DNA of 48,988 nt from Rikenellaceae bacterium (lineage in GTDB: Bacteria; Bacteroidota; Bacteroidia; Bacteroidales; UBA932), in the NCBI GenBank assembly GCA_022766385.1, contig JALEPJ010000019.1, positions 1 to 48,988 on the forward strand, read 5' to 3'. Of the stretch, positions 32,507 through 41,871 are shown in pieces. The position numbers were made by a program, and so were the translations under genes. The notes under the pieces were generated by a model, which was not told where the DNA came from, did not search any database, and saw nothing but the letters and a program-made list of their open reading frames with translations. Every line of letters begins with the position of its first letter. The first letter of the stretch is position 1.

Positions 32507-33193
32507 TTATTTTTCGTTTTTCTTAAAAAGTTCCGGTCTAAGAAGCTTTGTTCTCTGTATTGCCTGCTCGTCCTGCCATGCTCGGATCAGCTTGGGATTT
32601 CCGCTGAGGAGTACGTCAGGAACCTTCCATCCGTTGAATTCAGCCGGCCTTGTATAGATAGGAGGTGACAGAAGGTCATCCTGGAAGGAATCACTGAGAG
32701 CTGAGGTCTCATCTGTAAGGGCCCCGGGTATGAGTCTGACTATGCTGTCTGCCAGCAGGGCTGCAGGAATCTCACCTCCACTCACCACATAGTCTCCGAC
32801 CGATATTTCTCTGGTAACAAGGTGCTCGCGTATGCGGTGGTCCACACCTTTGTAATGACCGCAGAGTAAGATGATATTCTCTTTAAGAGACAGTTCGTTC
32901 GCTATGCCTTGGTTCAGAATCTCCCCGTCCGGTGACATATATATCACTTCGTCGTAATGACGTTCTGCGCTGAGTTCCTCAATCATTTTGAAAACCGGCT
33001 CAACCATCATAACCATACCCGCATCCCCGCCGTAACTATAGTCATCAACGTTCTTCCTTGGTCCGATTCCGTATTTCCTGAGATTGTGGACGTATATCTC
33101 AACAAGGCCTTTTTTTCTCGCCCTGCCTACAATGGAATGGTCCAAAGGGCTTTCCAGGAGTTCAGGGACCACTGTGAGTATGTCTATTCGCAT
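32507..33193 (-). CDS. trmD: tRNA (guanine-N1-)-methyltransferase
   Basis: 228 aa. Methylates G37 of tRNAs; a SPOUT-fold dimer with a trefoil knot. Seen motifs: M-R-I-D-I-L-T-V at the start, Y-G-G-D-A-G-M-V-M (about 55-63), L-L-C-G-H-Y-K-G-V-D-H-R-I and I-S-V-G-D-Y-V-V-S-G-G-E-I-P-A (about 130-144). The catalytic Asp region D-S-F-Q-D-D-L-L-S-P-P and Y-T-R-P follow. A minus-strand TATTTTTG (33233-33226) serves as a likely -7 box. Confidence 0.96.
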   Translation of the reverse strand: MRIDILTVVPELLESPLDHSIVGRARKKGLVEIYVHNLRKYGIGPRKNVDDYSYGGDAGMVMMVEPVFKMIEELSAERHYDEVIYMSPDGEILNQGIANELSLKENIILLCGHYKGVDHRIREHLVTREISVGDYVVSGGEIPAALLADSIVRLIPGALTDETSALSDSFQDDLLSPPIYTRPAEFNGWKVPDVLLSGNPKLIRAWQDEQAIQRTKLLRPELFKKNEK

Positions 33194-33254
33194 CTGTATT
33201 GTTCTGATTTGAGTGATTGTTTATGCAAAAATAGTTTTTTTACTTAAAAAATGA

Positions 33255-33262
33255 TAAATTTG
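33255..33262 (+). promoter_or_regulatory. -7 box upstream of the DUF349 gene
   Basis: TAAATTTG, a perfect TAnnTTTG match, 41 nt before the ATG at 33304. The -33 box is not clear. Confidence 0.5.
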
Positions 33263-33303
33263 TTGCTTGTATACTATTTATCAATCATAGAAACTCTTTT
33301 ATT

Positions 33304-35094
33304 ATGAGCGAAGTTAATATTCCTGAAGAGGAGAAGATCACTTCAGATGTACTTGAGAACAATGAAACTGAAGAAGTTGAACAGGTAAATCTTGCGGATA
33401 AGACCCTGGCCGAACTTTCTGAACTATTCCAAAGGCTTGGAAGCGGACTTGAGAGGGTGAAGAGGTCCAAGGAGGCCGAGGCCATAAAGTCTGCATTCTA
33501 CAAGAGGTTGTCCAAGGAGAAGGCTGATGCCGGACTTGCGCCTGTTGAGGAGCCTTCAGCTTCGGAAATTGAAAAAGAAGAAGCCGCAGATGTTTCAGTG
33601 GAGGAGGGAAAGGTTGAGAATCCTTTCGAGGCTCTTGAGAATGGTTTCAAGTCATTGTACAACGATTACAAGAAAGAGCGTGCTGAGTTCAATCAGCAGC
33701 TTGAGAAGGAAAGAGCAGACAACCTTGCAGCCAAGGAGGCTGTTATTGAGGAACTCAAGGCCCTTGTTGAGAAACAGGAGGATGTCAGCGCTACTTTCCC
33801 TGAATTCCGTGAGATTCAGAACAAGTGGAGGTCTATTGGTTCTGTTCCAGCGCAGAACTACAGGAATATAAACGATAGCTACCAGTACTACGTAGAGAAG
33901 TTCTATGATATGGTCAAAATCAACCGCGACCTCCGCGATCTTGATTTCAAGAAGAATCTTGAGGCCAAGCAGGGGCTGTGTGATCTTGCCGAGAAACTAT
34001 CTGAAAACGACAATATAGTGGAGGCATTCCGTGAACTTCAGAAATTGCACGAACAGTGGAAGGACTTCGGACCTGTTGCCAAGGAGTACCGTGAAGATAT
34101 TTGGAACCGCTTCAAGGCCGCGACTTCAGTAGTTAACAAGAAGTATCAGGCATTCTTTGAGGAGCAGAAGGCCAAGCAGGCAGAGAATCTGGAAGCGAAA
34201 ACCAAGCTTTGCGAACTTGTAGAGGCTATTGCTGACAAGGAAGTCAAGTCTTCCAATGAGTGGAATGCTCTCTCTAAGGATATCGAGGACATTCAGAAGC
34301 AATGGAAAGGAATAGGCTTCGCTTCAAAGAAGGACAATCAGAAGATTTATGATCGTTTCCGTGCCGCGTGTGACAAGTTCTTCGAAAAGAAGCGCGTGTT
34401 CTACTCGCAGTACAAGGAGAATATGAACGATAATCTCGAGAAAAAGCTAGCTATTATTGAGCAGGCAGAAGTCCTCAAGAACAGCACCGAATGGAAGAAG
34501 GCTACTGACCAGTTCATTAACCTCCAGAAGCAGTGGAAGGAAATAGGAGCTGTGCCTCGCAAGAAGAGCGAGCAGTTGTGGAAGAGATTCCGTGCGGCTT
34601 GCGATGAGTTCTTCGCCGAGCGTGACAAGCAGGCAAAACCTGAAAATGATTTCTACGGAAACCTCAAGGCGAAGCGCAAGCTTATTGAAGAGATTCAGGC
34701 ATACGAAAACGGGACTGACGATGCTGCAGCTATGCAGGATTTCGCTGCCAGATGGCAGGCAATAGGATTTGTTCCATTCAAGGAGAAGGACAAGATTGCC
34801 CAGACATATAAGGAAGCTATGCAGGCTAAGTTCCCGGATTTCGGCAGCAGACCTCAGAGGGGTGGCAACCGCCAGTCCAGGGCTCCGAGAAGTGAGAAAG
34901 AAATCCTCATTCAGAAGTATAACACCCTGCAGCAGGACATTGACACTTATGAGAACAATATCGGCTTTTTTGCTGCATCTAAGAATGCAGAGGCTCTTAT
35001 TGCTCAGATGAGAGAGAGAATTGCCAATGCGAAGTTGGAGCTTAAGCAACTTGAAGCTGAAATCAGAAAGGCAGAGGAGGCGGATAAGGATTAA
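33304..35094 (+). CDS. DUF349 repeat protein
   Basis: 596 aa, highly charged and almost all helical. After an acidic N-terminus (1-130), at least five DUF349 units of 70-75 residues follow. Each shows a pattern of L-x-x-x-W-K-x-I-G-x-V-P then W-x-R-F-R-A-A-C-D-x-F-F, for example W-K-D-F-G-P-V-A-K-E, W-K-G-I-G-F-A-S-K-K, W-K-E-I-G-A-V-P-R-K and W-Q-A-I-G-F-V-P-F-K. The end is a coiled coil (R-E-R-I-A-N-A-K-L-E-L-K-Q-L-E-A). DUF349 function is unknown; no signal peptide is seen. It is 5 nt from yidC, so it is probably in one operon with it. Confidence 0.9.
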   Translation: MSEVNIPEEEKITSDVLENNETEEVEQVNLADKTLAELSELFQRLGSGLERVKRSKEAEAIKSAFYKRLSKEKADAGLAPVEEPSASEIEKEEAADVSVEEGKVENPFEALENGFKSLYNDYKKERAEFNQQLEKERADNLAAKEAVIEELKALVEKQEDVSATFPEFREIQNKWRSIGSVPAQNYRNINDSYQYYVEKFYDMVKINRDLRDLDFKKNLEAKQGLCDLAEKLSENDNIVEAFRELQKLHEQWKDFGPVAKEYREDIWNRFKAATSVVNKKYQAFFEEQKAKQAENLEAKTKLCELVEAIADKEVKSSNEWNALSKDIEDIQKQWKGIGFASKKDNQKIYDRFRAACDKFFEKKRVFYSQYKENMNDNLEKKLAIIEQAEVLKNSTEWKKATDQFINLQKQWKEIGAVPRKKSEQLWKRFRAACDEFFAERDKQAKPENDFYGNLKAKRKLIEEIQAYENGTDDAAAMQDFAARWQAIGFVPFKEKDKIAQTYKEAMQAKFPDFGSRPQRGGNRQSRAPRSEKEILIQKYNTLQQDIDTYENNIGFFAASKNAEALIAQMRERIANAKLELKQLEAEIRKAEEADKD

Positions 35095-35099
35095 TTTGT

Positions 35100-36962
35100 A
35101 TGGATAAAAATTCTATAATTGGTATCGTCCTGATGGGGTTAATCCTTTTCGGCTTTACCTTTTACCAGTCAAGACAGTTTCAGAAACAGGCTGAGGTTCA
35201 GTATCAATTGGACTCGATTGCCAGAGCGGAACAGCTCGCCCAGGCAGCTCAGGATTCCATTTATGCTCTCGAGCATCCCGTTGACAGTTCAGCTGTTGTA
35301 GTAGCAGCCTCGGCCATTTACAAGGATTCATTGCTGGAGCTTTCGCACAAAGCGGAAGCTGCAGTTTATACCATTCAGAATGAGAAAATTGCTCTTTCTA
35401 TTTCCACTAAAGGCGCTCAGCCTGTAAGTGCGGAGGTAAAGGGGTACAGAACGTACGATGATGAAGATCTCTTTCTTTTCAAAGAGGGTAACAGCAGGTA
35501 TTCCGTCAATGTTTATACAGGCGAATACATCAGCACTTCTGATTTCGTATTCAATCTTGTAGAACATAACGATTCCTGCATTGTCATGCGTCTTCCATTC
35601 TCTAATGGAGGCTACATTGAGCAGAAATATCTGCTTCATGAGGACGAGTACAAAGTGGATAATCTTCTCTCTTTCGTTGGAATGCAGGGTGTCATTCCAA
35701 GAAACGTTTCTTCATTCGACCTCGACTTCAGTATTACTGTTCCAAGACTTGAGAAGGGATATAAGAATGAGTCCCAGTATTCAAAGCTTGATTTCTATTA
35801 TCAGGGTGACAAGAAGCCTGAAGAGTTGGGTCGTGGCAGGAACGGAAACAAGCGTGTTGATTCGAAGCTTTCGTGGTTCGCGTTCCAGCAGCAATTCTTC
35901 TCAGTAATAATGCGTGCACCTCAGGAGTTCGCATCTGGAGACCTTGCCATAAATTTCCTTGGCGAGAATGATGAGAATCACAATCTGATGACCTGCGAGG
36001 CCAAGATGAGATGCGATTTCACCCATGAGAAGAGTGTTACAATCCCGTTTGAATTCTATATTGGCCCTAATCACTTCAATACTTTGAAGTCATATGACCA
36101 GCATTACGAGAAGATTGTGCCTCTGGGCGGTTCACTGGTTGCTTGGATTACCAAGTTCGTAATCATTCCACTTTTCAACTTCCTGCACAGGTTCATCGGC
36201 AATTTCGGTATCATCATCCTTCTGATGACCATCTTCATCAAGCTCGTTGTTCTACCTTTCGCTTACAAGTCATACTCTTCATCTGCGAAGATGGCGGCTC
36301 TCAAGCCTTTTATTGAAAAGATCAACGCGAAGTATACGGGACAGAGCCAAGAAGAGCAGCTTAAGAAACAGCAGGCGACTATGGCCTTGTACAAGAAGGC
36401 CGGAATCAGTCCTATGGGAGGATGTCTTCCTATGCTCCTCCAGTTCCCAATACTTTGGGCCATGTTCCGCTTCTTCCCTGCATCTATCGAGCTTCGCCAG
36501 CAGCATTTCCTTTGGGCTGATGACCTCAGTGCATACGACTCTATTATAGATTTCGGCACCAGAATACCTCTCTTGGGAGACCATATTTCGCTTTTTGCCC
36601 TCCTTATGGCAGTCTCAATGTTCTTTTACTCGAAGTTCACTATGGCCAATCAGACAGCTTCTGATGACCCTACTGCTTCAAGTATGAGATTTATGAGCCT
36701 TTATATGATGCCGATAATGATGTACTTCATCTGTAATAATCTGTCAGCTGGTCTCAGTTACTATTACTTGCTTTCAAACCTTATTGCAATGATTGAGACT
36801 TTCGTTATCAAGAAGTTCTTCGTGCATCCTGAGGAGATAATAGCCAAGGTTAAGGCAGCTGAGAACAAGCCTGCCCCAAAGAGCAAGTGGGAACAGAGAC
36901 TTGAAGCGGCTCAGAAAATGCAACAACAGCAAATTCGTGAGCGGCAGAATAAGAGGCGCTAA
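35100..36962 (+). CDS. yidC: Membrane protein insertase YidC
   Basis: 620 aa, Gram-negative layout. TM1 at about 5-19, then a periplasmic beta-rich domain (about 85-340), then five-TM core. Core motifs: K-F-V-I-I-P-L-F-N-F-L-H, N-F-G-I-I-I-L-L-M-T, M-A-L-Y-K-K-A-G-I-S-P-M-G-G-C-L-P-M-L-L-Q in the cytoplasmic loop, and the C-terminal N-L-S-A-G-L-S-Y-Y-Y-L-L-S-N. The basic tail is rich in Gln and Arg, suited for ribosome contact. YidC inserts inner-membrane proteins alone or with Sec. Confidence 0.97.
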   Translation: MDKNSIIGIVLMGLILFGFTFYQSRQFQKQAEVQYQLDSIARAEQLAQAAQDSIYALEHPVDSSAVVVAASAIYKDSLLELSHKAEAAVYTIQNEKIALSISTKGAQPVSAEVKGYRTYDDEDLFLFKEGNSRYSVNVYTGEYISTSDFVFNLVEHNDSCIVMRLPFSNGGYIEQKYLLHEDEYKVDNLLSFVGMQGVIPRNVSSFDLDFSITVPRLEKGYKNESQYSKLDFYYQGDKKPEELGRGRNGNKRVDSKLSWFAFQQQFFSVIMRAPQEFASGDLAINFLGENDENHNLMTCEAKMRCDFTHEKSVTIPFEFYIGPNHFNTLKSYDQHYEKIVPLGGSLVAWITKFVIIPLFNFLHRFIGNFGIIILLMTIFIKLVVLPFAYKSYSSSAKMAALKPFIEKINAKYTGQSQEEQLKKQQATMALYKKAGISPMGGCLPMLLQFPILWAMFRFFPASIELRQQHFLWADDLSAYDSIIDFGTRIPLLGDHISLFALLMAVSMFFYSKFTMANQTASDDPTASSMRFMSLYMMPIMMYFICNNLSAGLSYYYLLSNLIAMIETFVIKKFFVHPEEIIAKVKAAENKPAPKSKWEQRLEAAQKMQQQQIRERQNKRR

Positions 36963-36968
36963 CTTTTT

Positions 36969-37649
36969 ATGATAAAGGACAATATTGACAAAATAAGAAA
37001 GGAACTGCCATCAGGAGTCACCCTGGTGGCAGTTTCCAAATACCATCCGGTAGAAGCCATAAAAGAGGCTTATGAAGCCGGTCAAAGAGTTTTTGGCGAA
37101 AACCGTCCGCAAGAGTTTGAGAAGAAGGTCAAGGAACTCTCGCCCTGGATAGCAGAAGGGAATAGGGAAGCAATAGAATGGCATTTCATAGGACATCTTC
37201 AAACCAATAAACTGAAGATGGTTCTGCCTTATGCAAATCTTGTCCAGTCCGTGGATTCCCTCCATCTGCTCCAGGAAATCGATAAATGGGGCAGGGTCAA
37301 TGACAGAATCATCAATGTCCTGCTTGAAATCCATCTTGGTGCTGAACATACCAAGCAGGGTTTTAAAGAAGAGGAAGTTCTGGACATTCTTTTCAATGCT
37401 GAAAAGTATAGGAATGTCCGTTTTTGTGGTTTGATGGGTATGGCTACTCATACCGATGACAGAGACCTGATTTCTGCCGATTTCTCCCGCATAGACTCCT
37501 TTATGGCCTATCTGGTTGATCTTTTCCCTGAACTTGACTCCTTCAATCAATTGTCAATCGGTATGTCGGATGATTGGAATCTGGCTGTCCAGCATGGCTC
37601 TACTATGGTCAGAGTTGGTACCTCCATCTTTGGCGAAAGGCAATATTAA
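36969..37649 (+). CDS. YggS/PLPBP family pyridoxal phosphate-binding protein
   Basis: 226 aa. Alanine-racemase-like barrel without the second domain. The PLP lysine is in L-V-A-V-S-K-Y-H-P (about 20-28). Other marks are G-E-N-R-P-Q-E-F (about 44-51), W-H-F-I-G-H-L-Q-T-N-K, L-S-I-G-M-S-D-D-W and V-R-V-G-T-S-I-F-G-E. The family keeps free PLP levels in balance and has no catalytic job known. Six nt after yidC. Confidence 0.94.
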   Translation: MIKDNIDKIRKELPSGVTLVAVSKYHPVEAIKEAYEAGQRVFGENRPQEFEKKVKELSPWIAEGNREAIEWHFIGHLQTNKLKMVLPYANLVQSVDSLHLLQEIDKWGRVNDRIINVLLEIHLGAEHTKQGFKEEEVLDILFNAEKYRNVRFCGLMGMATHTDDRDLISADFSRIDSFMAYLVDLFPELDSFNQLSIGMSDDWNLAVQHGSTMVRVGTSIFGERQY

Positions 37650-37676
37650 CGTTGCGAACTTAGGTTTATCAGCTGA

Positions 37677-38630
37677 ATGATAGAGCTCATCCTCAGTTTT
37701 ACTGCGTCTATTGCAATTGGATATCTACTTTCCAGGATGTCCGCATTTCCTGTGTTGCGCAGGCTGACGGATATCAGTACCACTATTGCCATATATCTGC
37801 TGCTATTCTTTCTTGGTGCGCAGACCGGTAGCAATGAGGATGTCCTGTCCAATATTGCTTCCTTAGGTTTAGATGCGCTTCTTCTTGCACTGGCCGGCAC
37901 GGTTGGCAGTGCCTTTTCTGCTTGGCTGCTTTATCGCTACCATAGGGACTTTTCATTGAAAGCTGTAGAATCTGGTACAGATAATAAAAAGCGTTCCTTC
38001 GGTTTTGGTACGTTTAGCTCTCTTGTCGCACTGTTTTTGGGAGTCATTTCTGGCGTAAGCGGCATTGCAGCGCCGCTTTTGGCCTTGAAGCTCGACCTCG
38101 CAATGCTATTGCTATACATTCTGCTGATCAGCGTCGGACTCGGAATCGGATTGAAACCCGGGCTTGGGGCAATGCTAAAGGGAATCAAGATTTCAATACT
38201 TCTTCTGCCTTTGCTGTCGATAGCTTTTACACTGCTTTTCTGTGCGTTCATGAGCCTTGCAATCAGGGATTGGGGCCTGTGGGACTGCCTTGCTGTAGGT
38301 AGTGGCCTCGGATATTATTCACTTTCATCCGTAATGATTGCCGGTCTCAAGGAGTCCTCATATGGTATAGCAATGGCTACTTCCTTGGGGACAATGGCAT
38401 TGCTCTCCAATATCTTCAGGGAACTTATTGCTTTGATATTCACTCCTTTTCTTGCGAAGAGGCTGGGTCCGTATGCAGCTGTTGCCGCAGCAGGTGCCAC
38501 CTCTATGGATGTTTGCTTGCCTGGAATCACCAGGAGCTGTGGGCCTGAGATTATTCCTGCTACTCTGATTTGCGGAGTTCTGACGGATTTCAGCGTGCCT
38601 TTTCTGGTTTCCTTCTTCTGTTCTTTGTGA
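37677..38630 (+). CDS. LysO-type lysine exporter family protein
   Basis: 317 aa with eight to ten hydrophobic segments. N-terminal part with L-L-S-R-M-S-A-F-P-V-L and L-L-L-F-F-L-G-A-Q-T-G-S-N (about 41-53), the C-terminal part with G-W/G-L-G-Y-Y-S-L-S-S-V-M-I and T-S-M-D-V-C-L-P-G-I-T-R-S-C-G-P-E, as in LysO/YbjE (DUF340). E. coli LysO exports lysine and thialysine; substrate here is inferred. The function may balance lysA in the same genome. 27 nt after the PLP gene. Confidence 0.87.
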   Translation: MIELILSFTASIAIGYLLSRMSAFPVLRRLTDISTTIAIYLLLFFLGAQTGSNEDVLSNIASLGLDALLLALAGTVGSAFSAWLLYRYHRDFSLKAVESGTDNKKRSFGFGTFSSLVALFLGVISGVSGIAAPLLALKLDLAMLLLYILLISVGLGIGLKPGLGAMLKGIKISILLLPLLSIAFTLLFCAFMSLAIRDWGLWDCLAVGSGLGYYSLSSVMIAGLKESSYGIAMATSLGTMALLSNIFRELIALIFTPFLAKRLGPYAAVAAAGATSMDVCLPGITRSCGPEIIPATLICGVLTDFSVPFLVSFFCSL

Positions 38631-38714
38631 CAGTCTGCAATATGGAAGATATTCAAGAGAGATAGGCTTGTACCAGCTTTCGCTCCCACGAGTACCTTAC
38701 TTCACACAAAAGAC

Positions 38715-38746
38715 AAAAAAAGAGGATGGCCAAACTGGCCATCCTC
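38715..38746 (-). terminator. Intrinsic terminator of gap
   Basis: On the minus strand an 11-bp perfect stem (38746-38736 with 38732-38722), a 3-nt loop and a run of seven T's (38721-38715). Lies 23 nt after the gap stop. Confidence 0.92.
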
Positions 38747-38769
38747 CTGATAAGATTTCGATCAGGCTA

Positions 38770-39795
38770 TTAAAGCTGTGCGAGATGCTTGATAGTACGA
38801 ACCATCTGAGAAGTGTAAGAGTTCTCGTTGTCGTACCAAGAAACAACCTGTACCTGATAGGTGTCATCGTCAATCTTAGCAACCATAGTCTGAGTTGCAT
38901 CGAAGAGTGAACCGTACTTCATACCGATAACGTCTGAAGAAACGATCTGCTCCTCAGTGTAACCGAATGACTCGGTCTGTGCAGCCTTCATAGCAGCGTT
39001 GATGCCCTCCTTGGTGATGTCCTTACCCTTAACTACAGCAACGAGGATAGTGGTTGAACCTGTAGGGGTAGGTACGCGCTGTGCAGAACCGATGAGCTTA
39101 CCGTTGAGCTCAGGGATTACGAGACCGATAGCCTTTGCTGCGCCTGTTGAGTTAGGAACGATGTTCTGAGCACCTGCACGTGAACGGCGGAGGTCACCCT
39201 TTCTCTGAGGACCGTCGAGAATCATCTGGTCGCCGGTGTAAGCGTGGATGGTAGACATGATACCTGACTGGATAGGTGCGTATGCGTGAAGAGCAGCAGC
39301 CATAGGTGCGAGACAGTTGGTGGTGCAAGATGCAGCAGAGATAACTGTGTCAGCAGCGGTAAGGGTGTTGTGGTTTACATTGTAAACGATGGTAGGGAGG
39401 TCGTTTCCTGCAGGAGCAGAGATGACAACCTTCTTGGCGCCGGCAGTGATGTGTGCAGATGCCTTCTCCTTAGATGTGTAGAAACCTGTGCACTCGAGAA
39501 CTACGTCAACACCGAGCTCACCCCAAGGGAGTTCAGCTGCGTTTGGCTTTGCGTAGATAGTGATCTCCTTACCGTCAACGATGATAGAGTTATCAGTTGC
39601 CTCTACAGTGTGCTTGTTCTCACCAAGCTTACCGCAGAAACCTCCCTGAGCTGTGTCATACTTGAGAAGGTGTGCAAGCATTTTTGGAGATGTAAGGTCG
39701 TTGATTGCAACTACCTCATAACCTTCTGCCTCAAACATCTGACGGAAAGCCAGACGACCGATACGGCCAAAACCGTTAATAGCTACTTTTACCAT
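38770..39795 (-). CDS. gap: Glyceraldehyde-3-phosphate dehydrogenase, type I
   Basis: 341 aa from the ATG at 39795; upstream frame to 39861 covers the leader and is rejected. NAD fold start [15 protein letters not shown], active-site [12 protein letters not shown] (catalytic Cys, about 158), phosphate-binding [14 protein letters not shown] and C-terminal W-Y-D-N-E-N-S-Y. Codon use is noticeably stricter than in neighbours, as expected for a highly expressed glycolytic gene. Own promoter and terminator, so monocistronic. Confidence 0.97.
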   Translation of the reverse strand: MVKVAINGFGRIGRLAFRQMFEAEGYEVVAINDLTSPKMLAHLLKYDTAQGGFCGKLGENKHTVEATDNSIIVDGKEITIYAKPNAAELPWGELGVDVVLECTGFYTSKEKASAHITAGAKKVVISAPAGNDLPTIVYNVNHNTLTAADTVISAASCTTNCLAPMAAALHAYAPIQSGIMSTIHAYTGDQMILDGPQRKGDLRRSRAGAQNIVPNSTGAAKAIGLVIPELNGKLIGSAQRVPTPTGSTTILVAVVKGKDITKEGINAAMKAAQTESFGYTEEQIVSSDVIGMKYGSLFDATQTMVAKIDDDTYQVQVVSWYDNENSYTSQMVRTIKHLAQL

Positions 39796-39862
39796 TGTGT
39801 TTCCTAAAAATTTATGTTGTTGAACAATAATTCTTTCTAAAGATTCTTTCTCTGAATCCACG

Positions 39863-39870
39863 CAAATTTA
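39863..39870 (-). promoter_or_regulatory. -7 box of gap
   Basis: Minus-strand TAAATTTG (39870-39863) gives a leader of roughly 60 nt before the gap ATG. The surE -7 box is only 23 nt away on the other strand. No clear TTTG -33 box. Confidence 0.55.
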
Positions 39871-39893
39871 CGCATTATTTTTTTAATATTTAA

Positions 39894-39901
39894 TAACTTT
39901 G
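39894..39901 (+). promoter_or_regulatory. -7 box of surE-lpxB
   Basis: TAACTTTG, a perfect -7 match, 21 nt before the surE ATG. Confidence 0.55.
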
Positions 39902-39922
39902 TGCGGTAAATCGTTTTGTTAT

Positions 39923-40774
39923 ATGAAGATACTTGTTACTAATGATGACGGTTATACCGCCGAGGGCATCAAAGTGCTTGTCAGAGCTGTCTCAAGCCTC
40001 GGGGAAGTGACCGTCATTGCTCCGAAATATCATCAGTCCGGTATGGCAATGGCCGTATCAATGGGTTTTAAACCGATAGCTGTAAAGGAACTGGGGCTTG
40101 ATGAAAATGGGGTACGATGGATTTATCTGGACGGCACTCCTGCCAGTTGCGTAAAATTCGGCATTGACAATATTTTTACGGACGGAAAACCCGATCTGGT
40201 GTTGAGTGGCATAAATCACGGCTCCAATGCCGCCACCGCAGCTTGCTATTCAGGAACTCTTGGAGCAGCGCAGGAAGCTGCCATCAATGGAGTCCCTGCA
40301 GTGGGAGTTTCTTTGGATTCAATGAAGATGGATTCCGATTTCTCCGCTGTTGAGAAACTATTCCCAAATATCCTGAAAAGAATCATTGCCCTTCCTCAAA
40401 TGAAGAAAGGGTCCTATTTCAATGTCAACTTTCCCAATATTGCCATTGACAAAATCAAGGGCGTGAGGGTAGGCCATATGGGAAGGGGGCACTGGGAAAA
40501 GGAATTCACTGACTGGAATCCGGAATTCTTTAGCAAATTCGGGATGGATCATAGCCACTACGGTTTGAAAAGCACTGAGGTCGAGACTGAGGCAGGTGAG
40601 TCCGTCTATATGATGGTGGGCAATTTTGTCGATGAATCGACTGATGCTGATGCGGACCATCATCTCGTCAGGGCTGGATATATTTCCATTGTCGAACATA
40701 ACTTTGACAATACAGATTATTCCCGCATTCCTTATCTCAAGGAGGCGGGCATTGAGTGTGATTACAGTTTATGA
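39923..40774 (+). CDS. surE: 5'/3'-nucleotidase SurE
   Basis: 283 aa from the ATG at 39923; an upstream start at 39899 would overlap the -7 box. Metal-dependent phosphatase for nucleoside monophosphates. Motifs: I-L-V-T-N-D-D-G-Y (metal Asp pair, residues 3-11), A-P-K-Y-H-Q-S-G-M-A (Ser and His of the active site), D-G-T-P-A-S-C-V and L-V-L-S-G-I-N-H-G-S-N (about 92-102). The C-terminal 30 residues (T-D-Y-S-R-I-P-Y-L) extend beyond shorter members. Overlaps lpxB by four bases. Confidence 0.95.
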   Translation: MKILVTNDDGYTAEGIKVLVRAVSSLGEVTVIAPKYHQSGMAMAVSMGFKPIAVKELGLDENGVRWIYLDGTPASCVKFGIDNIFTDGKPDLVLSGINHGSNAATAACYSGTLGAAQEAAINGVPAVGVSLDSMKMDSDFSAVEKLFPNILKRIIALPQMKKGSYFNVNFPNIAIDKIKGVRVGHMGRGHWEKEFTDWNPEFFSKFGMDHSHYGLKSTEVETEAGESVYMMVGNFVDESTDADADHHLVRAGYISIVEHNFDNTDYSRIPYLKEAGIECDYSL

Positions 40775-41871
40775 AATATTACATCATCGCGGGAGAGGCT
40801 TCCGGAGACTTGCACGGCTCCAATCTAATGAAAGGTATTGTCTCCGAAGACAGGGATGCACAGTTCCGTTTCTGGGGAGGAGACCTTATGGCTGCTGTAG
40901 GAGGCTTTCTTGTGCACCATTACCGTGAAGGAGCAGTGATGGGAGCCTGGGAAGTGCTGAAAAAAGCATCCACTCTTTATTCGAACCTGAGGGCATGCAA
41001 GAAAGATATACTTGAGTGGAAACCGGATGTGGTGATACTCATTGATTATCCCGGCTTCAATTTCAGAATTGCAGAATTTGCCCATAAGGCCGGATTCAAG
41101 GTCTTCTATTATATTGCCCCAAAGGTTTGGGCTTCAAGAGAGGGGCGGAACAGGAAGTTGAAGAAGTATGTGGACAAACTTTTCATCATCTTTCCTTTCG
41201 AAGTTCCGTATTTTTCCGAAAAGGGACTTCCTTTCGTCTATGCTGGCAATCCTCTTCTGGATGCTGTGGACAATCACGAGTACAGCAAGCCTTCCGAAGT
41301 TCCGTACATTGCAGTACTTGCCGGCTCGCGTAAGGCGGAAATATCCCGTATGATGCCTGTCTGTATGGAACTGGCGGACAAGCTGGACTGCAAGCTCATT
41401 GTAGCCGGCGCTCCTGCCCGTTCAAAGGAAGACTATGAAGGCTTTATCGCTGGAAGGAAGAATGTCGAATTGGTATTTGACAGGACCTATGATATACTCA
41501 AGTATGCTGAAGCAGCCGTTGTCAATTCAGGAACGGCCTCTCTTGAGTGCGCTTTGATCGGAACGCCCCAGGTTGTCTGCTGGAGTACCTCCCGCGCAAC
41601 GATGTGGGTAGCAAAACGAATATTGAAAGTGCAGAAACGCATCAGTTTCATCAGCCTGGGCAATCTTATCATTGGCCATCAGGCTTTCAAGGAACTGATT
41701 CAGGAGGATTTCAATCTTCCTTCCTTGCTTGAAGAGGTCAAGCGGCTCAGAAGCGACGAAGACTATCGCGCCCGTATGCAATCCGATTACAAGGAAATCA
41801 GGAGGCTTTTAGGCCAGTCGGGAGCCTCGGCAGCAGTGGCTCGCGAGATGATAAAGGAATTATCTTCTTAA
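40771..41871 (+). CDS. lpxB: Lipid-A-disaccharide synthase
   Basis: 366 aa. GT19 glycosyltransferase that joins UDP-diacylglucosamine and lipid X in lipid A synthesis. Motifs: I-I-A-G-E-A-S-G-D-L-H-G (residues 4-15), F-W-G-G-D, I-D-Y-P-G-F-N-F-R-I-A (about 88-98), Y-Y-I-A-P-K-V-W-A-S, F-V-Y-A-G-N-P-L and A-V-V-N-S-G-T-A-S-L-E-C-A. Proves a lipid-A outer membrane. The last 12 bases overlap the convergent GH25 gene. Confidence 0.96.
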   Translation: MKYYIIAGEASGDLHGSNLMKGIVSEDRDAQFRFWGGDLMAAVGGFLVHHYREGAVMGAWEVLKKASTLYSNLRACKKDILEWKPDVVILIDYPGFNFRIAEFAHKAGFKVFYYIAPKVWASREGRNRKLKKYVDKLFIIFPFEVPYFSEKGLPFVYAGNPLLDAVDNHEYSKPSEVPYIAVLAGSRKAEISRMMPVCMELADKLDCKLIVAGAPARSKEDYEGFIAGRKNVELVFDRTYDILKYAEAAVVNSGTASLECALIGTPQVVCWSTSRATMWVAKRILKVQKRISFISLGNLIIGHQAFKELIQEDFNLPSLLEEVKRLRSDEDYRARMQSDYKEIRRLLGQSGASAAVAREMIKELSS

